Of a stretch of DNA of 64,000 nt, positions 41,974-51,446 are shown piece after piece. The notes under the pieces are model-generated. The model made no database searches. It saw only the letters and a program-made list of their open reading frames with translations, and had not been told where the DNA came from. Every line of letters begins with the position of its first letter. The stretch's first letter is position 1. Source of the DNA: Kaistia adipata DSM 17808 (GTDB lineage: Bacteria; Pseudomonadota; Alphaproteobacteria; Rhizobiales; Kaistiaceae); the NCBI RefSeq assembly GCF_000423225.1, contig NZ_AUHO01000007.1:62001-126000 (forward strand), written 5' to 3'. The position numbers and the translations under genes are program-made.

Positions 41974-42888
41974 ATGTCCGCTGTTACCCTCGCCGCGCCG
42001 CCCAAGGCGCGACGGCGACTGCCCGACTATACCCCGTGGCTGCTGATCAGCCCGTCGATCCTGCTGCTTCTCGCGCTGATCGCCTTCCCCCTGCTCTTCG
42101 CGCTGAAGAACAGCTTCTATTTCTGGAACCTGCAGATGGGGCCCGCGCCGATGGGCTTCATCGGCTTCGACAACTACAAGATGGCGTTGTCGAACGGCAT
42201 GTTCCTGGGCTCGCTCTGGACCACGCTGCAGATGACGCTGGTCGGGACGGCGGTCGAGTTCTGCCTCGGCCTCGCGATCGCGCTGCTGCTGCTGCGCCGG
42301 CTGCCGGGCATCAAGCTCACCCGCGTGCTGCTGATCATGCCGACCACGATCGCGCCAATCGTCGTCGGCTTCCTGTTCCGCTACATGTACGACCCGAATG
42401 GCGGACTGATCCCCTGGCTGCTGACGTCGGCGGGCATTCCGCTGCCGGCGGCCGGCCTGCTCGGCTCGCCGTCGACGGCGCTCTGGGCCGTGCTCTTCGC
42501 CGACATCTGGCAGTGGACGCCGTTCTTCGCCATCGTGCTCTATGCGGCGCTGCTCGCCGTGCCCGGCGAGATCGTCGAGGCGGCGCGGGTCGACGGCGTC
42601 TCGCCCTGGAAGCAGTTGCTGCACGTCAAGCTGCCGCTGATCCGCAAGACCGCGCTGATCATCGTCATGCTGCGCTTCATGCAGATCTTCAACACGTTCG
42701 ACCTGGTCGTCGTGCTGACCAAGGGCGGGCCGGGAACCGCCAGCCGCACCCTCGGCTACAGCCTCTATCAAGCCGGCATGGTCGATTTCAACATCGGCCT
42801 CTCCAGCGCCATGACCTGGATGATGGTGATCATCGTCAACGCGATCATCGGCCTGTTCGTCTTCTTCGCGTTCAAGGATTGGGACTGA
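41974..42888 (+). CDS. Sugar ABC transporter permease (MalF type)
   Basis: A 304-residue inner-membrane permease with about six transmembrane helices, the first at 25-45. The EAA loop that contacts the ATPase is I-V-E-A-A-R-V-D-G-V-S-P-W-K-Q near 200-215. It pairs with the MalG-type permease that starts 2 bp after its stop. No ATP-binding gene occurs in the operon, so an MsmX/UgpC-like ATPase encoded elsewhere must serve it. The start is an ATG at 41974 after the second stem-loop. Confidence 0.9.
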   Translation: MSAVTLAAPPKARRRLPDYTPWLLISPSILLLLALIAFPLLFALKNSFYFWNLQMGPAPMGFIGFDNYKMALSNGMFLGSLWTTLQMTLVGTAVEFCLGLAIALLLLRRLPGIKLTRVLLIMPTTIAPIVVGFLFRYMYDPNGGLIPWLLTSAGIPLPAAGLLGSPSTALWAVLFADIWQWTPFFAIVLYAALLAVPGEIVEAARVDGVSPWKQLLHVKLPLIRKTALIIVMLRFMQIFNTFDLVVVLTKGGPGTASRTLGYSLYQAGMVDFNIGLSSAMTWMMVIIVNAIIGLFVFFAFKDWD

Positions 42889-42889
42889 C

Positions 42890-43723
42890 ATGGAAGGCAC
42901 GGAAAGCACGACCGGCCGCCTGCTCGGCCTCGCAGCGATGGTGCTGCTGCTGCTCGTCTTCATCGGCCCGATCCTCTGGTTCGTGCTGCTCGCGATCCGC
43001 CCGGCCGAGACCTATTTCGCCATGCCGCCGGTGCTGTCGTTCACGCCGAACTGGGAATCGATCCGCTACACCTTCTTCGATCCCGGCAATAACGCGCCGC
43101 AACTCGGCAACAGCCTGATCGTCGCGATCGGCGCGGTGGCGCTCAACCTGCCGTTCTCGTTCCCGGCCGCCTATGCGCTGTCGCGCTACAAGATCCGCGG
43201 CCGCAAGCACATCATGCTCTGGTATCTCGGTCTCCTGATGGCGCCGCCGGTCGCCTTCCTGATCCCCTATTCGATCCTCGCCAGCATGGCGGGGGTGAAG
43301 GGCACCTATTTCTCGATGATCCTGATCTCGCAGACCCTGACCATTCCGTTCTCGGTCTGGCTGATGCGCTCCTTCATCGACGAGGTGCCGATCGAGATCG
43401 AGGAGGCGGCCCGCATCGACGGCGCCGGCACGACGACGATCCTCTTGAAGTTCATCCTGCCGATGGTGATGCCCGGCCTCATCGTCACCTCGATGTTCGC
43501 CTTCGTGTTCTCGTGGAACAACGCGGCCTTCCCGCTGGTGCTCGCCAACCGCAGCACGACGACTCTGCCCATCGGCACGCTGCAGTATTTCGGCACCGCC
43601 GGCGTCACCTGGGGCTTCATCGCCTCGGCCGCCGTCGCCGCCATGATCCCGCCCATGCTGATCTTCCTCGTGCTCGACCGCTATGTCGTCCGAGGCCTGA
43701 CTTTTGGTTCCGTGAAAGGATGA
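42890..43723 (+). CDS. Sugar ABC transporter permease (MalG type)
   Basis: A 277-residue permease with six predicted helices. The EAA loop is I-E-I-E-E-A-A-R-I-D-G-A-G-T, and the C-terminus ends R-Y-V-V-R-G-L-T-F-G-S-V-K-G, the usual MalG-family ending. It forms the heteromeric channel with the preceding permease. Tight spacing on both sides (1 bp before, 7 bp after) shows operon structure. The oxidoreductase that follows may act on the imported sugar. Confidence 0.9.
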   Translation: MEGTESTTGRLLGLAAMVLLLLVFIGPILWFVLLAIRPAETYFAMPPVLSFTPNWESIRYTFFDPGNNAPQLGNSLIVAIGAVALNLPFSFPAAYALSRYKIRGRKHIMLWYLGLLMAPPVAFLIPYSILASMAGVKGTYFSMILISQTLTIPFSVWLMRSFIDEVPIEIEEAARIDGAGTTTILLKFILPMVMPGLIVTSMFAFVFSWNNAAFPLVLANRSTTTLPIGTLQYFGTAGVTWGFIASAAVAAMIPPMLIFLVLDRYVVRGLTFGSVKG

Positions 43724-43730
43724 TACGGAA

Positions 43731-44774
43731 ATGACGTCATCGCGTAGAATTCGTTTCGGCGTGGTGGGGGCGGGCCTCTGGGGCTCGTTCCATTGCAGGA
43801 CGCTGAGCTCGATCGCCGGCGCCGAGCTGGTCGCGGTCTGCGACCTGAACCCCGAGCGCGTCGCCGAGATGCAGACGCAGTTTGGGGCGGCGAAGACCTA
43901 TACCGACTATCGCGAGCTGATCGCCGACCCTGACATCGACGCCGTGACGGTGGCGACGCCCGATTTCGCCCATGGCGACATCGTGCTGGCGGCGATTAAG
44001 GCCGGCAAGCATGTGATGAGCGAGAAGCCGCTGGCGACGACCTTGGCCGAGGCCGAGGCGATCGCGGACGCGGCCGAACTGAGCGGCCGCAAGGTCATGG
44101 TCGACTTCCACAATCGCGTCAGCCCGGCGATCGTCGCGCTGCGCGACACGATCGCGGCCGGCGACATCGGCCTGCCGCTGCACGGCGCCGCGCGCCTCTC
44201 CAACACGCTGTTCGTGCCGTTCGAGCTGCTCTCCTGGGCCGGCAAGTCCTCGGCGCTCTGGTTCCTCGGCAGCCATTCGGTCGATGCGCTCCGCTTCGTC
44301 ATGGGCTCCGAGGTCAAGCGCGTCCAGGCCATGGTGCGGCGCGGCTTCCTGGCCGGGCAGGGCGTCGACACGGCCGACGTGCATGTCGCGCTGCTGGAGT
44401 TCGAGAACGGCGCCGTCATCTCGCTGGAGAACAGCTGGGTGCTGCCGAACGACATGCCGAACATCGTCGATTTCCGGATCGAGATCGTCGGCGAGAAGGG
44501 CCTGCTCCAGGCCGAGCCCACCCAGGCAGGGCCCTTCCGAAAATTCACGGGACCCGGTCTCCGGACCGCCGATCTGTTCGGCGTCACTCCGGCGGCTGGT
44601 GGCCGCATCGGTGGCTTCGTCATGGAAGCGATCGCCCGCTTCATCGATGCCGTCGCCACCGATGCGCCTGTCATTGCCGATGCGCGCGACGGCCTGCAGG
44701 TGACCCGCGTGCTCGCGGCGATCGAGAAGGCCGCCGCGACCGGCGCCACGGTCACCCTCGCCGACGGCGTCTGA
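43731..44774 (+). CDS. Gfo/Idh/MocA-family oxidoreductase
   Basis: A 347-residue NAD(P)-dependent dehydrogenase acting on sugars or cyclitols. The Rossmann fingerprint is G-V-V-G-A-G-L-W-G near residue 10, and the E-K-P-L-A-T-T motif near 102-108 carries the catalytic lysine. The C-terminal domain is the usual open beta-sheet. Members oxidise inositol, scyllo-inositol or glucose-type compounds, so the importer above probably brings in such a compound. It is the last gene of the operon; a bidirectional terminator follows, shared with the converging ABC operon. Confidence 0.9.
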   Translation: MTSSRRIRFGVVGAGLWGSFHCRTLSSIAGAELVAVCDLNPERVAEMQTQFGAAKTYTDYRELIADPDIDAVTVATPDFAHGDIVLAAIKAGKHVMSEKPLATTLAEAEAIADAAELSGRKVMVDFHNRVSPAIVALRDTIAAGDIGLPLHGAARLSNTLFVPFELLSWAGKSSALWFLGSHSVDALRFVMGSEVKRVQAMVRRGFLAGQGVDTADVHVALLEFENGAVISLENSWVLPNDMPNIVDFRIEIVGEKGLLQAEPTQAGPFRKFTGPGLRTADLFGVTPAAGGRIGGFVMEAIARFIDAVATDAPVIADARDGLQVTRVLAAIEKAAATGATVTLADGV

Positions 44775-44803
44775 CGGGCGCGGCGACCGCGCAGCAATAA
44801 AAA

Positions 44804-44840
44804 AAGGGCGGCGGTGCGGGTTTTCCGCACTGCCGCCCTT
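44804..44840. terminator. Bidirectional intrinsic terminator
   Basis: A 16-bp stem with one mismatch (AGGGCGGCGGTGCGG against CCGCACTGCCGCCCT) preceded by an A-run and followed by T-rich sequence. It sits between converging genes ending at 44774 and 44858 and can end both transcripts. Confidence 0.85.
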
Positions 44841-44857
44841 CCTGTTTCCGAGGGCGT

Positions 44858-45817
44858 CTACTTGACCGCGCCGGCGGTCAGGCCCTTGACGATGTAGCGC
44901 TCGAGGAAGATGCCGACGATGGCGAGCGGGGCGATCGCCGCTGTCGACAGCGCCGCCATCGACCACCAGTTGATGCCCTGCGAGCCGGTCTGGCTCGCCA
45001 CCATCACCGGCAGCGTGTTGGCGTTGGTCGCGGTCAAAAGCGCGGCGAAGAAGTACTCGTTCCAGCACAGGACGACCGACAGGATGAAGGCCGCGACCAT
45101 TCCCGGCAGCGAGATCGGCAGCACGATCCGGAGAAACGCGCCCCAGGTCGAGCAGCCGTCGACGAGGGCCGCCTGCTCGAGCTCGACCGGGATGCCGCGG
45201 AACTGGTCGCGCATGATCCAGATCACGATCGGCAGCACCATCAGCGTGTAGACGACGATCAGGCCGATGTGGGTGTCGAGCAGCGCCAGCTCCTTGTAGA
45301 GAACGAGGAACGGCATGGCGAGGACGACCGGCGGCAGGATCAGCTGCGACAGGAAGAAGAACGAGATGTCGCGGTTGCGCCAGATCGCGAACTTGTAGTC
45401 GAAGCGGACCAGGCCATAGGCGGCGAGCGAGCCGAGGATGACGGCCAGCAGCGACGCGCCGATCGACATGATCGCCGAGTTCAGGAAGCGCTTCATGAAC
45501 TCTTCGCGCACCGTCGAGGTATTGAAGATCGTGTCCGGCGACAGGCCGATCGAGCGCCAGCCGCGCCAGTCGGGCCAGAAATCGACGAACGGGATCAGGT
45601 GGCCCTGGGTGACGTCGACCGCGACCTTGAACGAGGTGGTGACCGTCCAGTAGATCGGGAACAGCGCGATGAAGGTCCACAGCAGCAGCAGCGTGTAGAT
45701 CGCGACCCTGCCGGCGATGCGCTTCGAATTGCTGGCGAACTCGCTCGGCGGTTCGCGATAGGCGTAGGGCTTGCTGCGGGTGGCCATTCCGGTTTGTGCT
45801 TTCGTGCTCATGGCCAT
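44858..45817 (-). CDS. Carbohydrate ABC transporter permease (MalG type)
   Basis: A 319-residue inner-membrane permease of the second sugar importer. About six helices; the EAA loop is V-E-L-E-Q-A-A-L-V-D-G-C-S-T, and it ends R-Y-I-V-K-G-L-T-A-G-A-V-K. About 40 N-terminal cytoplasmic residues precede the first helix. The ATG at 45817 overlaps the stop of the upstream permease (TGATG), so the two are translationally coupled. Like the first importer, the operon has no ATPase of its own. Confidence 0.9.
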   Translation of the reverse strand: MAMSTKAQTGMATRSKPYAYREPPSEFASNSKRIAGRVAIYTLLLLWTFIALFPIYWTVTTSFKVAVDVTQGHLIPFVDFWPDWRGWRSIGLSPDTIFNTSTVREEFMKRFLNSAIMSIGASLLAVILGSLAAYGLVRFDYKFAIWRNRDISFFFLSQLILPPVVLAMPFLVLYKELALLDTHIGLIVVYTLMVLPIVIWIMRDQFRGIPVELEQAALVDGCSTWGAFLRIVLPISLPGMVAAFILSVVLCWNEYFFAALLTATNANTLPVMVASQTGSQGINWWSMAALSTAAIAPLAIVGIFLERYIVKGLTAGAVK

Positions 45818-46950
45818 CACCCGGTTACCCGCTTCATCCAGCGGCTCGAACCCCAGAGCAGCAGCGCGATGAAGATGGCGATCAGGATGAAGTAGAACTC
45901 GGCCACCATGGTGCCGTAGCCGACGTTCGAGCGGTCACGATATTCGCGGAAGATGAAGCTCGACACCGTATCGGTGGCGCCGCCGGGGCCGCCGGAGGTG
46001 ACGGTGATGACGATGTCCGCCAGCTTCAGCTGGAAGATGACGCGGATGATGATCGCGGTGATCGAGACCGGCAGCATCAGCGGGAAGATGATCTGCCAGA
46101 ATGAGCGCCAGGGGCTGGCGCCGTCGACCTTGGCCGCCTCGAGGATCTCCTTCGGCAGCGCCTGCAGGCCGGCGAGCAGCAGGATCATCACGAACGGGAT
46201 CCAGACCCAAGCGTCCATCGCCATGATCGAGAAACGGGCGATCCAGGGCGAGGCGAAGAAGGCCGGGTTCTCCCAGCCGAGCAGGCGGGCGAGCGTCGCG
46301 GCGGGACCGAAGCGGTACTCCATCAGCGACTTGCCGACCATCCAGCCGACGGCGACCGGGCTCAGCATGAACGGCATCAGGAAGGCGACGCGGAAGAATT
46401 TTCGCGCCCGGATTTCGGCGTTCAGCAGCATGGCGAGGCCGAAAGCGATGGCGTACTGCACCAGCACGGCCAGCACGTAATAGACCATGTTGCCGAGCGC
46501 GTTCCAGAAATAGGCATCGTTCATCAGCGCCCAGAAATTGGCGAGGCCGTTGAACGAGCGCCCTTCGAACGAGGCGAGGTTCCAGTCGGTGAAGGCGATG
46601 TAGAGGCCGGCGACGGTCGGGAAGATCACCACCGCCACGGTGAACAGGATGGCCGGCAGCACGAAGAGCGCGCGCTTGCCGCCTTCGCCGCGGATCATGA
46701 CCTGGCCGACGCCGAGCGCGACGCCCCAGGCGAGATAGGCATAGAGCACCGGTCGCCAGTTGGCGAAACCATAGGTGGTCTGGCCGGCGGCGTAGAGGCT
46801 CTGGAGGAGCGCGAAGGCGGCGAGCGTGATCGTGGCCAGGATGATCAGCCATCGACCGGCCGCGCGGCGACCCTCGGGAATGTCGTAAGCTGCGCCCGTG
46901 TCGTGCGGCGCGGCCGTAGTGGACGTCTGCATGGGTGTTCGCTTCGTCAA
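45817..46950 (-). CDS. Carbohydrate ABC transporter permease (MalF type, extended)
   Basis: A 377-residue permease, longer than the usual 300 because of two additional N-terminal helices (about 30-50 and 58-80). The EAA loop is K-E-I-L-E-A-A-K-V-D-G-A-S-P-W. An alternative ATG at 46932 would remove six residues; no clear ribosome site decides between them. It lies 91 bp after the binding-protein gene and is coupled to the next permease. Substrate unknown; the long form occurs in importers with large binding proteins such as the one here. Confidence 0.88.
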   Translation of the reverse strand: MTKRTPMQTSTTAAPHDTGAAYDIPEGRRAAGRWLIILATITLAAFALLQSLYAAGQTTYGFANWRPVLYAYLAWGVALGVGQVMIRGEGGKRALFVLPAILFTVAVVIFPTVAGLYIAFTDWNLASFEGRSFNGLANFWALMNDAYFWNALGNMVYYVLAVLVQYAIAFGLAMLLNAEIRARKFFRVAFLMPFMLSPVAVGWMVGKSLMEYRFGPAATLARLLGWENPAFFASPWIARFSIMAMDAWVWIPFVMILLLAGLQALPKEILEAAKVDGASPWRSFWQIIFPLMLPVSITAIIIRVIFQLKLADIVITVTSGGPGGATDTVSSFIFREYRDRSNVGYGTMVAEFYFILIAIFIALLLWGSSRWMKRVTG

Positions 46951-47041
46951 TGAGCGCCGCGAACGGCACTCCCAGAAAAAACCGGCTGGCGACGCGTTCG
47001 CGCCGCCAGCCCTTGATGATCAGCAGGCGTGACCCGCTCGC

Positions 47042-48718
47042 TCAGAGTCCGAGCGAAGCCTTGTAGAGCTCGATCTGCTTCTCGCGACCGATCTGGTCCG
47101 TCAGCTTCTCCCAGGCGGCGGCGATCTTGTCGGCGCCTTCCTGGGCGGTGTTCTGGCCGGCGAAGGTCTTGGCCAGTTCGTCCTCGGCGATCGAGTAGTA
47201 CTGGAAGATGCCCGGGATACGCGGCTCGATCGCCGCGTTCGGGTGGTTGTAGCTGTCCCTGTTGGCGCCGAGATAGGCGGTGATGAACGCCTCGTCATAG
47301 CCGGCGGCGACCCATTCCGGGATGTTGAACTGGCTGTTCCGGTAGGGCTGGAAGCCCGACGGATAGGCCGACATCCAGAGGCCGATGTCCTTGCCGCCGA
47401 GATGGGCGGCGGCGGACCAGGCAGCCTTCTTCTTCTTCTCGTCCGCGTCGACGCGCGACATCACGTAGACGCCCCAGCCGAGGAAGGCCATGTTCGGCGC
47501 GTAGTTCGGGCCGCTCGCGAGCTTGTCCCACTGGCCGGTCTTGGCGTTGTAGACGTCGTCGGAGCCCGGCAGGATCGAGAAGCCGGTGACGTCGCCCACC
47601 ACCGAGGTGTCGCTGGTCTTGGCGTTGGAGCCGACGTCGCCCCACCACGAGACCATCGAGCCGGTGCCGCCCAGGAACTGCTGGAAGGCGGTGGTGTTCG
47701 GATCGGCGTTGATCTGGTCGGCCGGCTCGGACGGCAGCGCGTCGATCACGTCCTGGATGGCGCGCACCCAGGCCGGATTGTTGACGCGCGGCTTCATCGT
47801 GTCGGCGTCGAACAGCCAGGCCTTGTCGTCGGGGTGCTTGGCATAGGCGGTGGCGCGGCTGCCGAGGAAGTAGAAGCCGAAGCCGCCCCACGCCTTCGGG
47901 GCGTCGAGATAGCCATAGGCGTCCTGGCCGTTGATCTTCTTGCCCTTGAGGAACTTGGTCGCGGCCTGCACCTGCTGCCAGGTCTTCGGCGTGCCCCATT
48001 CGCCCGCGTTGCCTTCTTCCTTCCACGCCTTGGCGAGGTCGGCATCGGCGAACACGTCGGTGCGATAGTTGAAGGTGTGGCAATCGCCGTCGATCGAGAC
48101 GCGGTAGGTCTTGCCGTTCCAGGTGCCGACCGGCGCCTTGAGGTAGCCGACATAGTCGTCCATGTCGATCTGGGCCTTGACCCAGTCCGGCATCTCGGAG
48201 GCGAGACCCTTGCCGCAGACGTCGCCCTCGAAGGGCGCGCCCATCTCGAGGATGTCGAAATCGACGGTGCCGGTGGCGATCGACTGCTGCAGGCGGGCGT
48301 TATAGTCGGCCTGGGCCAAGTCGATCCAGTTGATCTTGGCGCCGGTATAGGCCTCCCACGGCTTCAGGAAGCCGCGGAACAGCATGTTGTGCAGGTTCTG
48401 GTTGTTGAGCCCCATGAAGGTCAGCTCGACACCGGCGAACTCGCCTTCCTTGACGTTCTTCTTGGTGGCGTCCAGCACCATCTCGCCGACCTTCTGCCAG
48501 TCGGCATCGGTGGGCGAGCCGGCGCCGACGCCTGGCACCGCCAGCAGCTGGGCGCGAAGGTCGCCGGCCTGCGCGGCGGCCGGCTGCGTCATCGCGCCGA
48601 GCACGGTCGAGCCGAGCGCGCCGGTGGCGGCCAGCGCGCCGAAACCGGCGGCGCCCTTCAGGATGCCGCGGCGGCTGGCCTGCCAGCTCAGATAGCGATC
48701 GTAATCCTGTGTCTTCAT
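47042..48718 (-). CDS. Large ABC sugar-binding protein, Tat-type signal
   Basis: A 558-residue periplasmic binding protein. The chosen ATG at 48718 gives M-K-T-Q-D-Y-D-R-Y-L-S-W-Q-A-S-R-R-G-I-L-K-G-A-A-free reading of the twin-arginine signal (R-R-G-I-L-K), followed by a hydrophobic stretch and A-A-A-Q cleavage region near 50; a GGAGG box lies 5-6 nt upstream. It is clearly bigger than typical sugar-binding proteins (about 420). It heads the minus-strand operon with the two permeases after it. Ligand not predictable. About 34 residues of an upstream open frame (to 48820) lack a ribosome site and are not counted. Confidence 0.9.
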   Translation of the reverse strand: MKTQDYDRYLSWQASRRGILKGAAGFGALAATGALGSTVLGAMTQPAAAQAGDLRAQLLAVPGVGAGSPTDADWQKVGEMVLDATKKNVKEGEFAGVELTFMGLNNQNLHNMLFRGFLKPWEAYTGAKINWIDLAQADYNARLQQSIATGTVDFDILEMGAPFEGDVCGKGLASEMPDWVKAQIDMDDYVGYLKAPVGTWNGKTYRVSIDGDCHTFNYRTDVFADADLAKAWKEEGNAGEWGTPKTWQQVQAATKFLKGKKINGQDAYGYLDAPKAWGGFGFYFLGSRATAYAKHPDDKAWLFDADTMKPRVNNPAWVRAIQDVIDALPSEPADQINADPNTTAFQQFLGGTGSMVSWWGDVGSNAKTSDTSVVGDVTGFSILPGSDDVYNAKTGQWDKLASGPNYAPNMAFLGWGVYVMSRVDADEKKKKAAWSAAAHLGGKDIGLWMSAYPSGFQPYRNSQFNIPEWVAAGYDEAFITAYLGANRDSYNHPNAAIEPRIPGIFQYYSIAEDELAKTFAGQNTAQEGADKIAAAWEKLTDQIGREKQIELYKASLGL

Positions 48719-49098
48719 ATAACGTCCTCCCAAATGATGTGCGGTGGCTTCCGCTGCGCGCCTCCGTGCCGTGTTCCGGCCGCCGGCGCGCTCGCAGATC
48801 CCCCGCTTGCGAAAGCGCAACGCGGCGCCTCCGCTCGTCCCCCTCAGCGCCGCCCTCCAGCGGCGCTATCCATCGCAGTGAAGATGGCAGCAAGAATGCC
48901 CCGGATTCACTGGGCGACAACAAGAGCCATAAATCTGCGACACGTCAATCCGGAACATCGACGTGTCACCATGCGTGTGCATGACCGTTGATTTTGCTGA
49001 TGAAACAGTAAGGCTGAACTATGTTCAAGCCATGGGCATGCAACGCCCGACTTATAGTCGGACGTTGCCTGTTTCTTGCGCCGAAAGCCGGCTTTTCC
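48719..49098. promoter_or_regulatory. Region between the sugar importer operon and the PfkB operon
   Basis: 380 bp without a gene. It must carry the promoter of the minus-strand importer operon. At 49041-49067 there is a 12-bp stem with one mismatch and a 3-nt loop (CAACGCCCGACT/AGTCGGACGTTG), placed about 30 bp after the PfkB stop, a likely transcription terminator of that operon. Confidence 0.5.
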
Positions 49099-50037
49099 CT
49101 AGAGGTCGGCCGTCGCCAGGAGGGCTTCCACTTCGGCCAGGCGCGGCATGGACGGAGCCGTGCCGTGGCGGGTGACCGAGATGCCGGCGACCGCGCAGCC
49201 GAAGCGGGCCGCCGCGATCGGATCGGCGCCGCGGGCGAGCGCCGCCGCGAAGCCGCCATTGAAGGCGTCGCCGGCGCCGGCCGTCTCGACGACCGGCCCC
49301 GACGCCATGGCCGGAACATGCGTCGAGCCGCTGCGGGAATGCAGCAGAACGCCCGCCTCGCCGAGCGTGATCAGCGCCGTGCCGACACCCCTGGCGAGGA
49401 AGGCGTCGCCCGCCGCCCGCGCGCTGGCGAGATCGGTCACGGCGATGCCGGTGAGCAGCGAGGCCTCGCTCTCATTCGGCGTCACATAGTCGCAGAGCGC
49501 GTAGATCGCGTCGTCGACCGGCTCGGCCGGGGCGGGGTTGAAGATCGTGACGACGCCGGTGGCGCGCGCGATCTCGAGGCCGCGCCGGGCCGCCGCCACG
49601 GGCTGCTCGAGCTGGGTGATGAAGACGGCGGCGCCGCGGATCGCGTCCGCCGCCGCCTCGACGTCGGCGGCGCCGATGGTCGCCGCCGCGCCGGGCACGA
49701 CGATGATGGCGTTCTCGCCGCTCGCCTCGTTCACATAGATGAAGGCGGCGCCGGTCGGCTGGTCGTCGAGCTCCGCGACGCGCGCGGTGATGCCCTCGGC
49801 CCGCCAGGTGTCGAGCGCGATCGCGCCGAAGGCGTCGCGTCCGACTTTCGAGATGAAGGTCACCGGGGCGCCGGCGCGGGCCGCCGCGACGGCCTGATTG
49901 GAGCCCTTGCCGCCCGGGCCCATCTTGAAGCCCGAGCCGGCGATGGTTTCGCCGATGCCCGGCATGCGGCCCGCCCGGAAGGCGAGGTCGGCCACGAAGA
50001 TGCCGAGAATGGCAACGCCCTGTCGCGTGTCAGCCAT
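49099..50037 (-). CDS. PfkB-family sugar kinase (ribokinase-like)
   Basis: A 312-residue cytoplasmic kinase. The N-terminal G-G-K-G-S-N-Q-A motif typical of ribokinase and the C-terminal PfkB signature A-G-A-G-D-A-F-N-G-G-F, which holds the catalytic Asp, are intact. It phosphorylates ribose or a related sugar using ATP. The RbsD/FucU-type mutarotase gene lies 14 bp upstream on the same strand, and together they resemble the rbsD-rbsK pairing that handles imported pyranose. No rbs transporter is adjacent. Confidence 0.9.
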   Translation of the reverse strand: MADTRQGVAILGIFVADLAFRAGRMPGIGETIAGSGFKMGPGGKGSNQAVAAARAGAPVTFISKVGRDAFGAIALDTWRAEGITARVAELDDQPTGAAFIYVNEASGENAIIVVPGAAATIGAADVEAAADAIRGAAVFITQLEQPVAAARRGLEIARATGVVTIFNPAPAEPVDDAIYALCDYVTPNESEASLLTGIAVTDLASARAAGDAFLARGVGTALITLGEAGVLLHSRSGSTHVPAMASGPVVETAGAGDAFNGGFAAALARGADPIAAARFGCAVAGISVTRHGTAPSMPRLAEVEALLATADL

Positions 50038-50051
50038 GCTGCGTCTCCGGC

Positions 50052-50507
50052 TCAGCGCGCGTCAGGCGGGATCACGCCCTTCTTCAGGACGAAGCAGCCA
50101 TAGAAGCGGCGCTCGCCGGTCTGGATGACGCAATAGGCGTTCTTGGCGCGCTCGTAGAAGGCGAAGCGCTCGATCGAGCCCATCGGCCAGGAGCGGCCCT
50201 CGGCGGCGTCGATCTCGGCCTGGACCTCGGTCTGCACGGGCGGAAGCGTCGCTCCGTCGCCGACGATCTCCATGCGCAGCGCCGGCTGGTCGACGAAGCT
50301 GTCGAGTGGCATGACCGAGAGGATGGCGCGCGCCGCCTCGGCGGCCGTGACGTTGTCGATGCGCAGCAGCTTGCCGAGCACGGTCTGCCGGGCGACGGAA
50401 TCGGCCGGGAAATTGGTGTCGCAGATGATGAGGTCGTCGCCGTGGCCCATCGCCCTCAGGGCGTGGAGAACATCCGCGTTGAGGAGCGGGTCGATCGATT
50501 TCAGCAT
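50052..50507 (-). CDS. RbsD/FucU-family sugar mutarotase
   Basis: A 151-residue cytoplasmic enzyme that interconverts anomeric forms of sugars such as ribose or fucose. The start M-L-K-S-I-D-P-L-L-N-A-D-V-L and the following M-G-H-G-D-D-L-I-I-C-D-T-N-F-P contain the conserved His and Asp of the family. FucU members are about 140 residues, so this is closer to FucU than to RbsD by length. It shares an operon with the PfkB kinase and is transcribed away from the IclR regulator upstream. Confidence 0.9.
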   Translation of the reverse strand: MLKSIDPLLNADVLHALRAMGHGDDLIICDTNFPADSVARQTVLGKLLRIDNVTAAEAARAILSVMPLDSFVDQPALRMEIVGDGATLPPVQTEVQAEIDAAEGRSWPMGSIERFAFYERAKNAYCVIQTGERRFYGCFVLKKGVIPPDAR

Positions 50508-50645
50508 GAATTCCTCCGTTGATCATGCGTCCGCTTGGTGCGGATCTTGGCATGGCGCCCGATCAGCATTCCGACGCGGGCGGCAGTCTAGCGTGACAAT
50601 CGTCGCGGCGTGAATGGGGCGCGCGTCGGTGGCGTGATTTCGTCC

Positions 50646-51446
50646 TCAGGCGCGTTCGTCGATGCGCTGATAGCGCGACGCGGCGAGCTGGTCCGAGATC
50701 TGGGTCGTCGCCTCGCGCAGGCTGGCGATCAGGCGCGGCCGGATCTCGTCGGTGACCCGCCGCTCCGGCGCGGAGACGCTGATCGCGGCGACCGGATAGC
50801 CGGTCTCGTCGAGGATGGCGGCGCCGATGCACATTGTGCCTTCCTCGTTCTCGCCGATCTCGATCGCGACACCGTTCGCCACGGCGTCGGCGAGTTGTCT
50901 TTCGATCGTCTTCAGCTGGGTGATGGTGCGCAGCGTGCGCTGCGGCAGCGCATCCGACAGCAACTGCGTCCGTTCGTCGGCCGGCAGCCGCGCCAGGATC
51001 GCCTTGCCGAGCGCGGTCGAATGGACGGGATCGCGGCTGCCGATCCGCGCCTGCATGCGCAGCGCGCGGGTCGATTCGATGATGTCGATATAGACGACGT
51101 GGTTGTCGGCCAGCACGGCGAGATTGGTCGTCTCGTTGAACTCGCGATTGATCTCGGTGAGCGCGGGCAGCGCGCAGTCGCGCAGGCGCTGGATGCTCTT
51201 GTCGGCGGTGGCGAGCGCCCGGAAGCGGATGCCGACGCTGTAGCGGTCGGTGCCGGCGTCATAGGTCAGGAAGCCCGCCGCGCTCAGCGTGCGCAGATAG
51301 CGGAACACGCTCGTCTTCGGCAGGTCCAGCTCGCTGGCGATCGTCGTCAGCGAGGCGGGATGTCCCTTCTGCGCGATGGCGTCGAGCACCTTCAGCGCCT
51401 TCAGCACCGGTCCGACGATGTAGCGGTCGTCCGCGGTCGTGGCCAT
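50646..51446 (-). CDS. IclR-family transcriptional regulator
   Basis: A 266-residue regulator. The winged helix near 15-75 includes L-T-T-I-A-S-E-L-D-L-P-K-T-S-V-F-R-Y-L; the effector domain follows with D-I-I-E-S-T-R-A-L-R and G-Y-P-V-A-A-I-S-V-S-A-P. The ATG at 51446 has an AGGAGG box upstream and begins M-A-T-T-A-D-D-R-Y-I-V-G-P-V-L-K; a longer frame upstream is not supported. It diverges from the aminotransferase and amino-acid importer genes and lies upstream of the mutarotase-kinase operon, so it may control either; position favours the aminotransferase side. Confidence 0.9.
   Translation of the reverse strand: MATTADDRYIVGPVLKALKVLDAIAQKGHPASLTTIASELDLPKTSVFRYLRTLSAAGFLTYDAGTDRYSVGIRFRALATADKSIQRLRDCALPALTEINREFNETTNLAVLADNHVVYIDIIESTRALRMQARIGSRDPVHSTALGKAILARLPADERTQLLSDALPQRTLRTITQLKTIERQLADAVANGVAIEIGENEEGTMCIGAAILDETGYPVAAISVSAPERRVTDEIRPRLIASLREATTQISDQLAASRYQRIDERA

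Noticed and set aside
43737..45680. A 647-codon minus-strand frame and other long antisense frames in 42-49 kb and 58-63 kb.
   Set aside because: They mirror third-position GC bias of real genes on the opposite strand and have no recognisable motifs.
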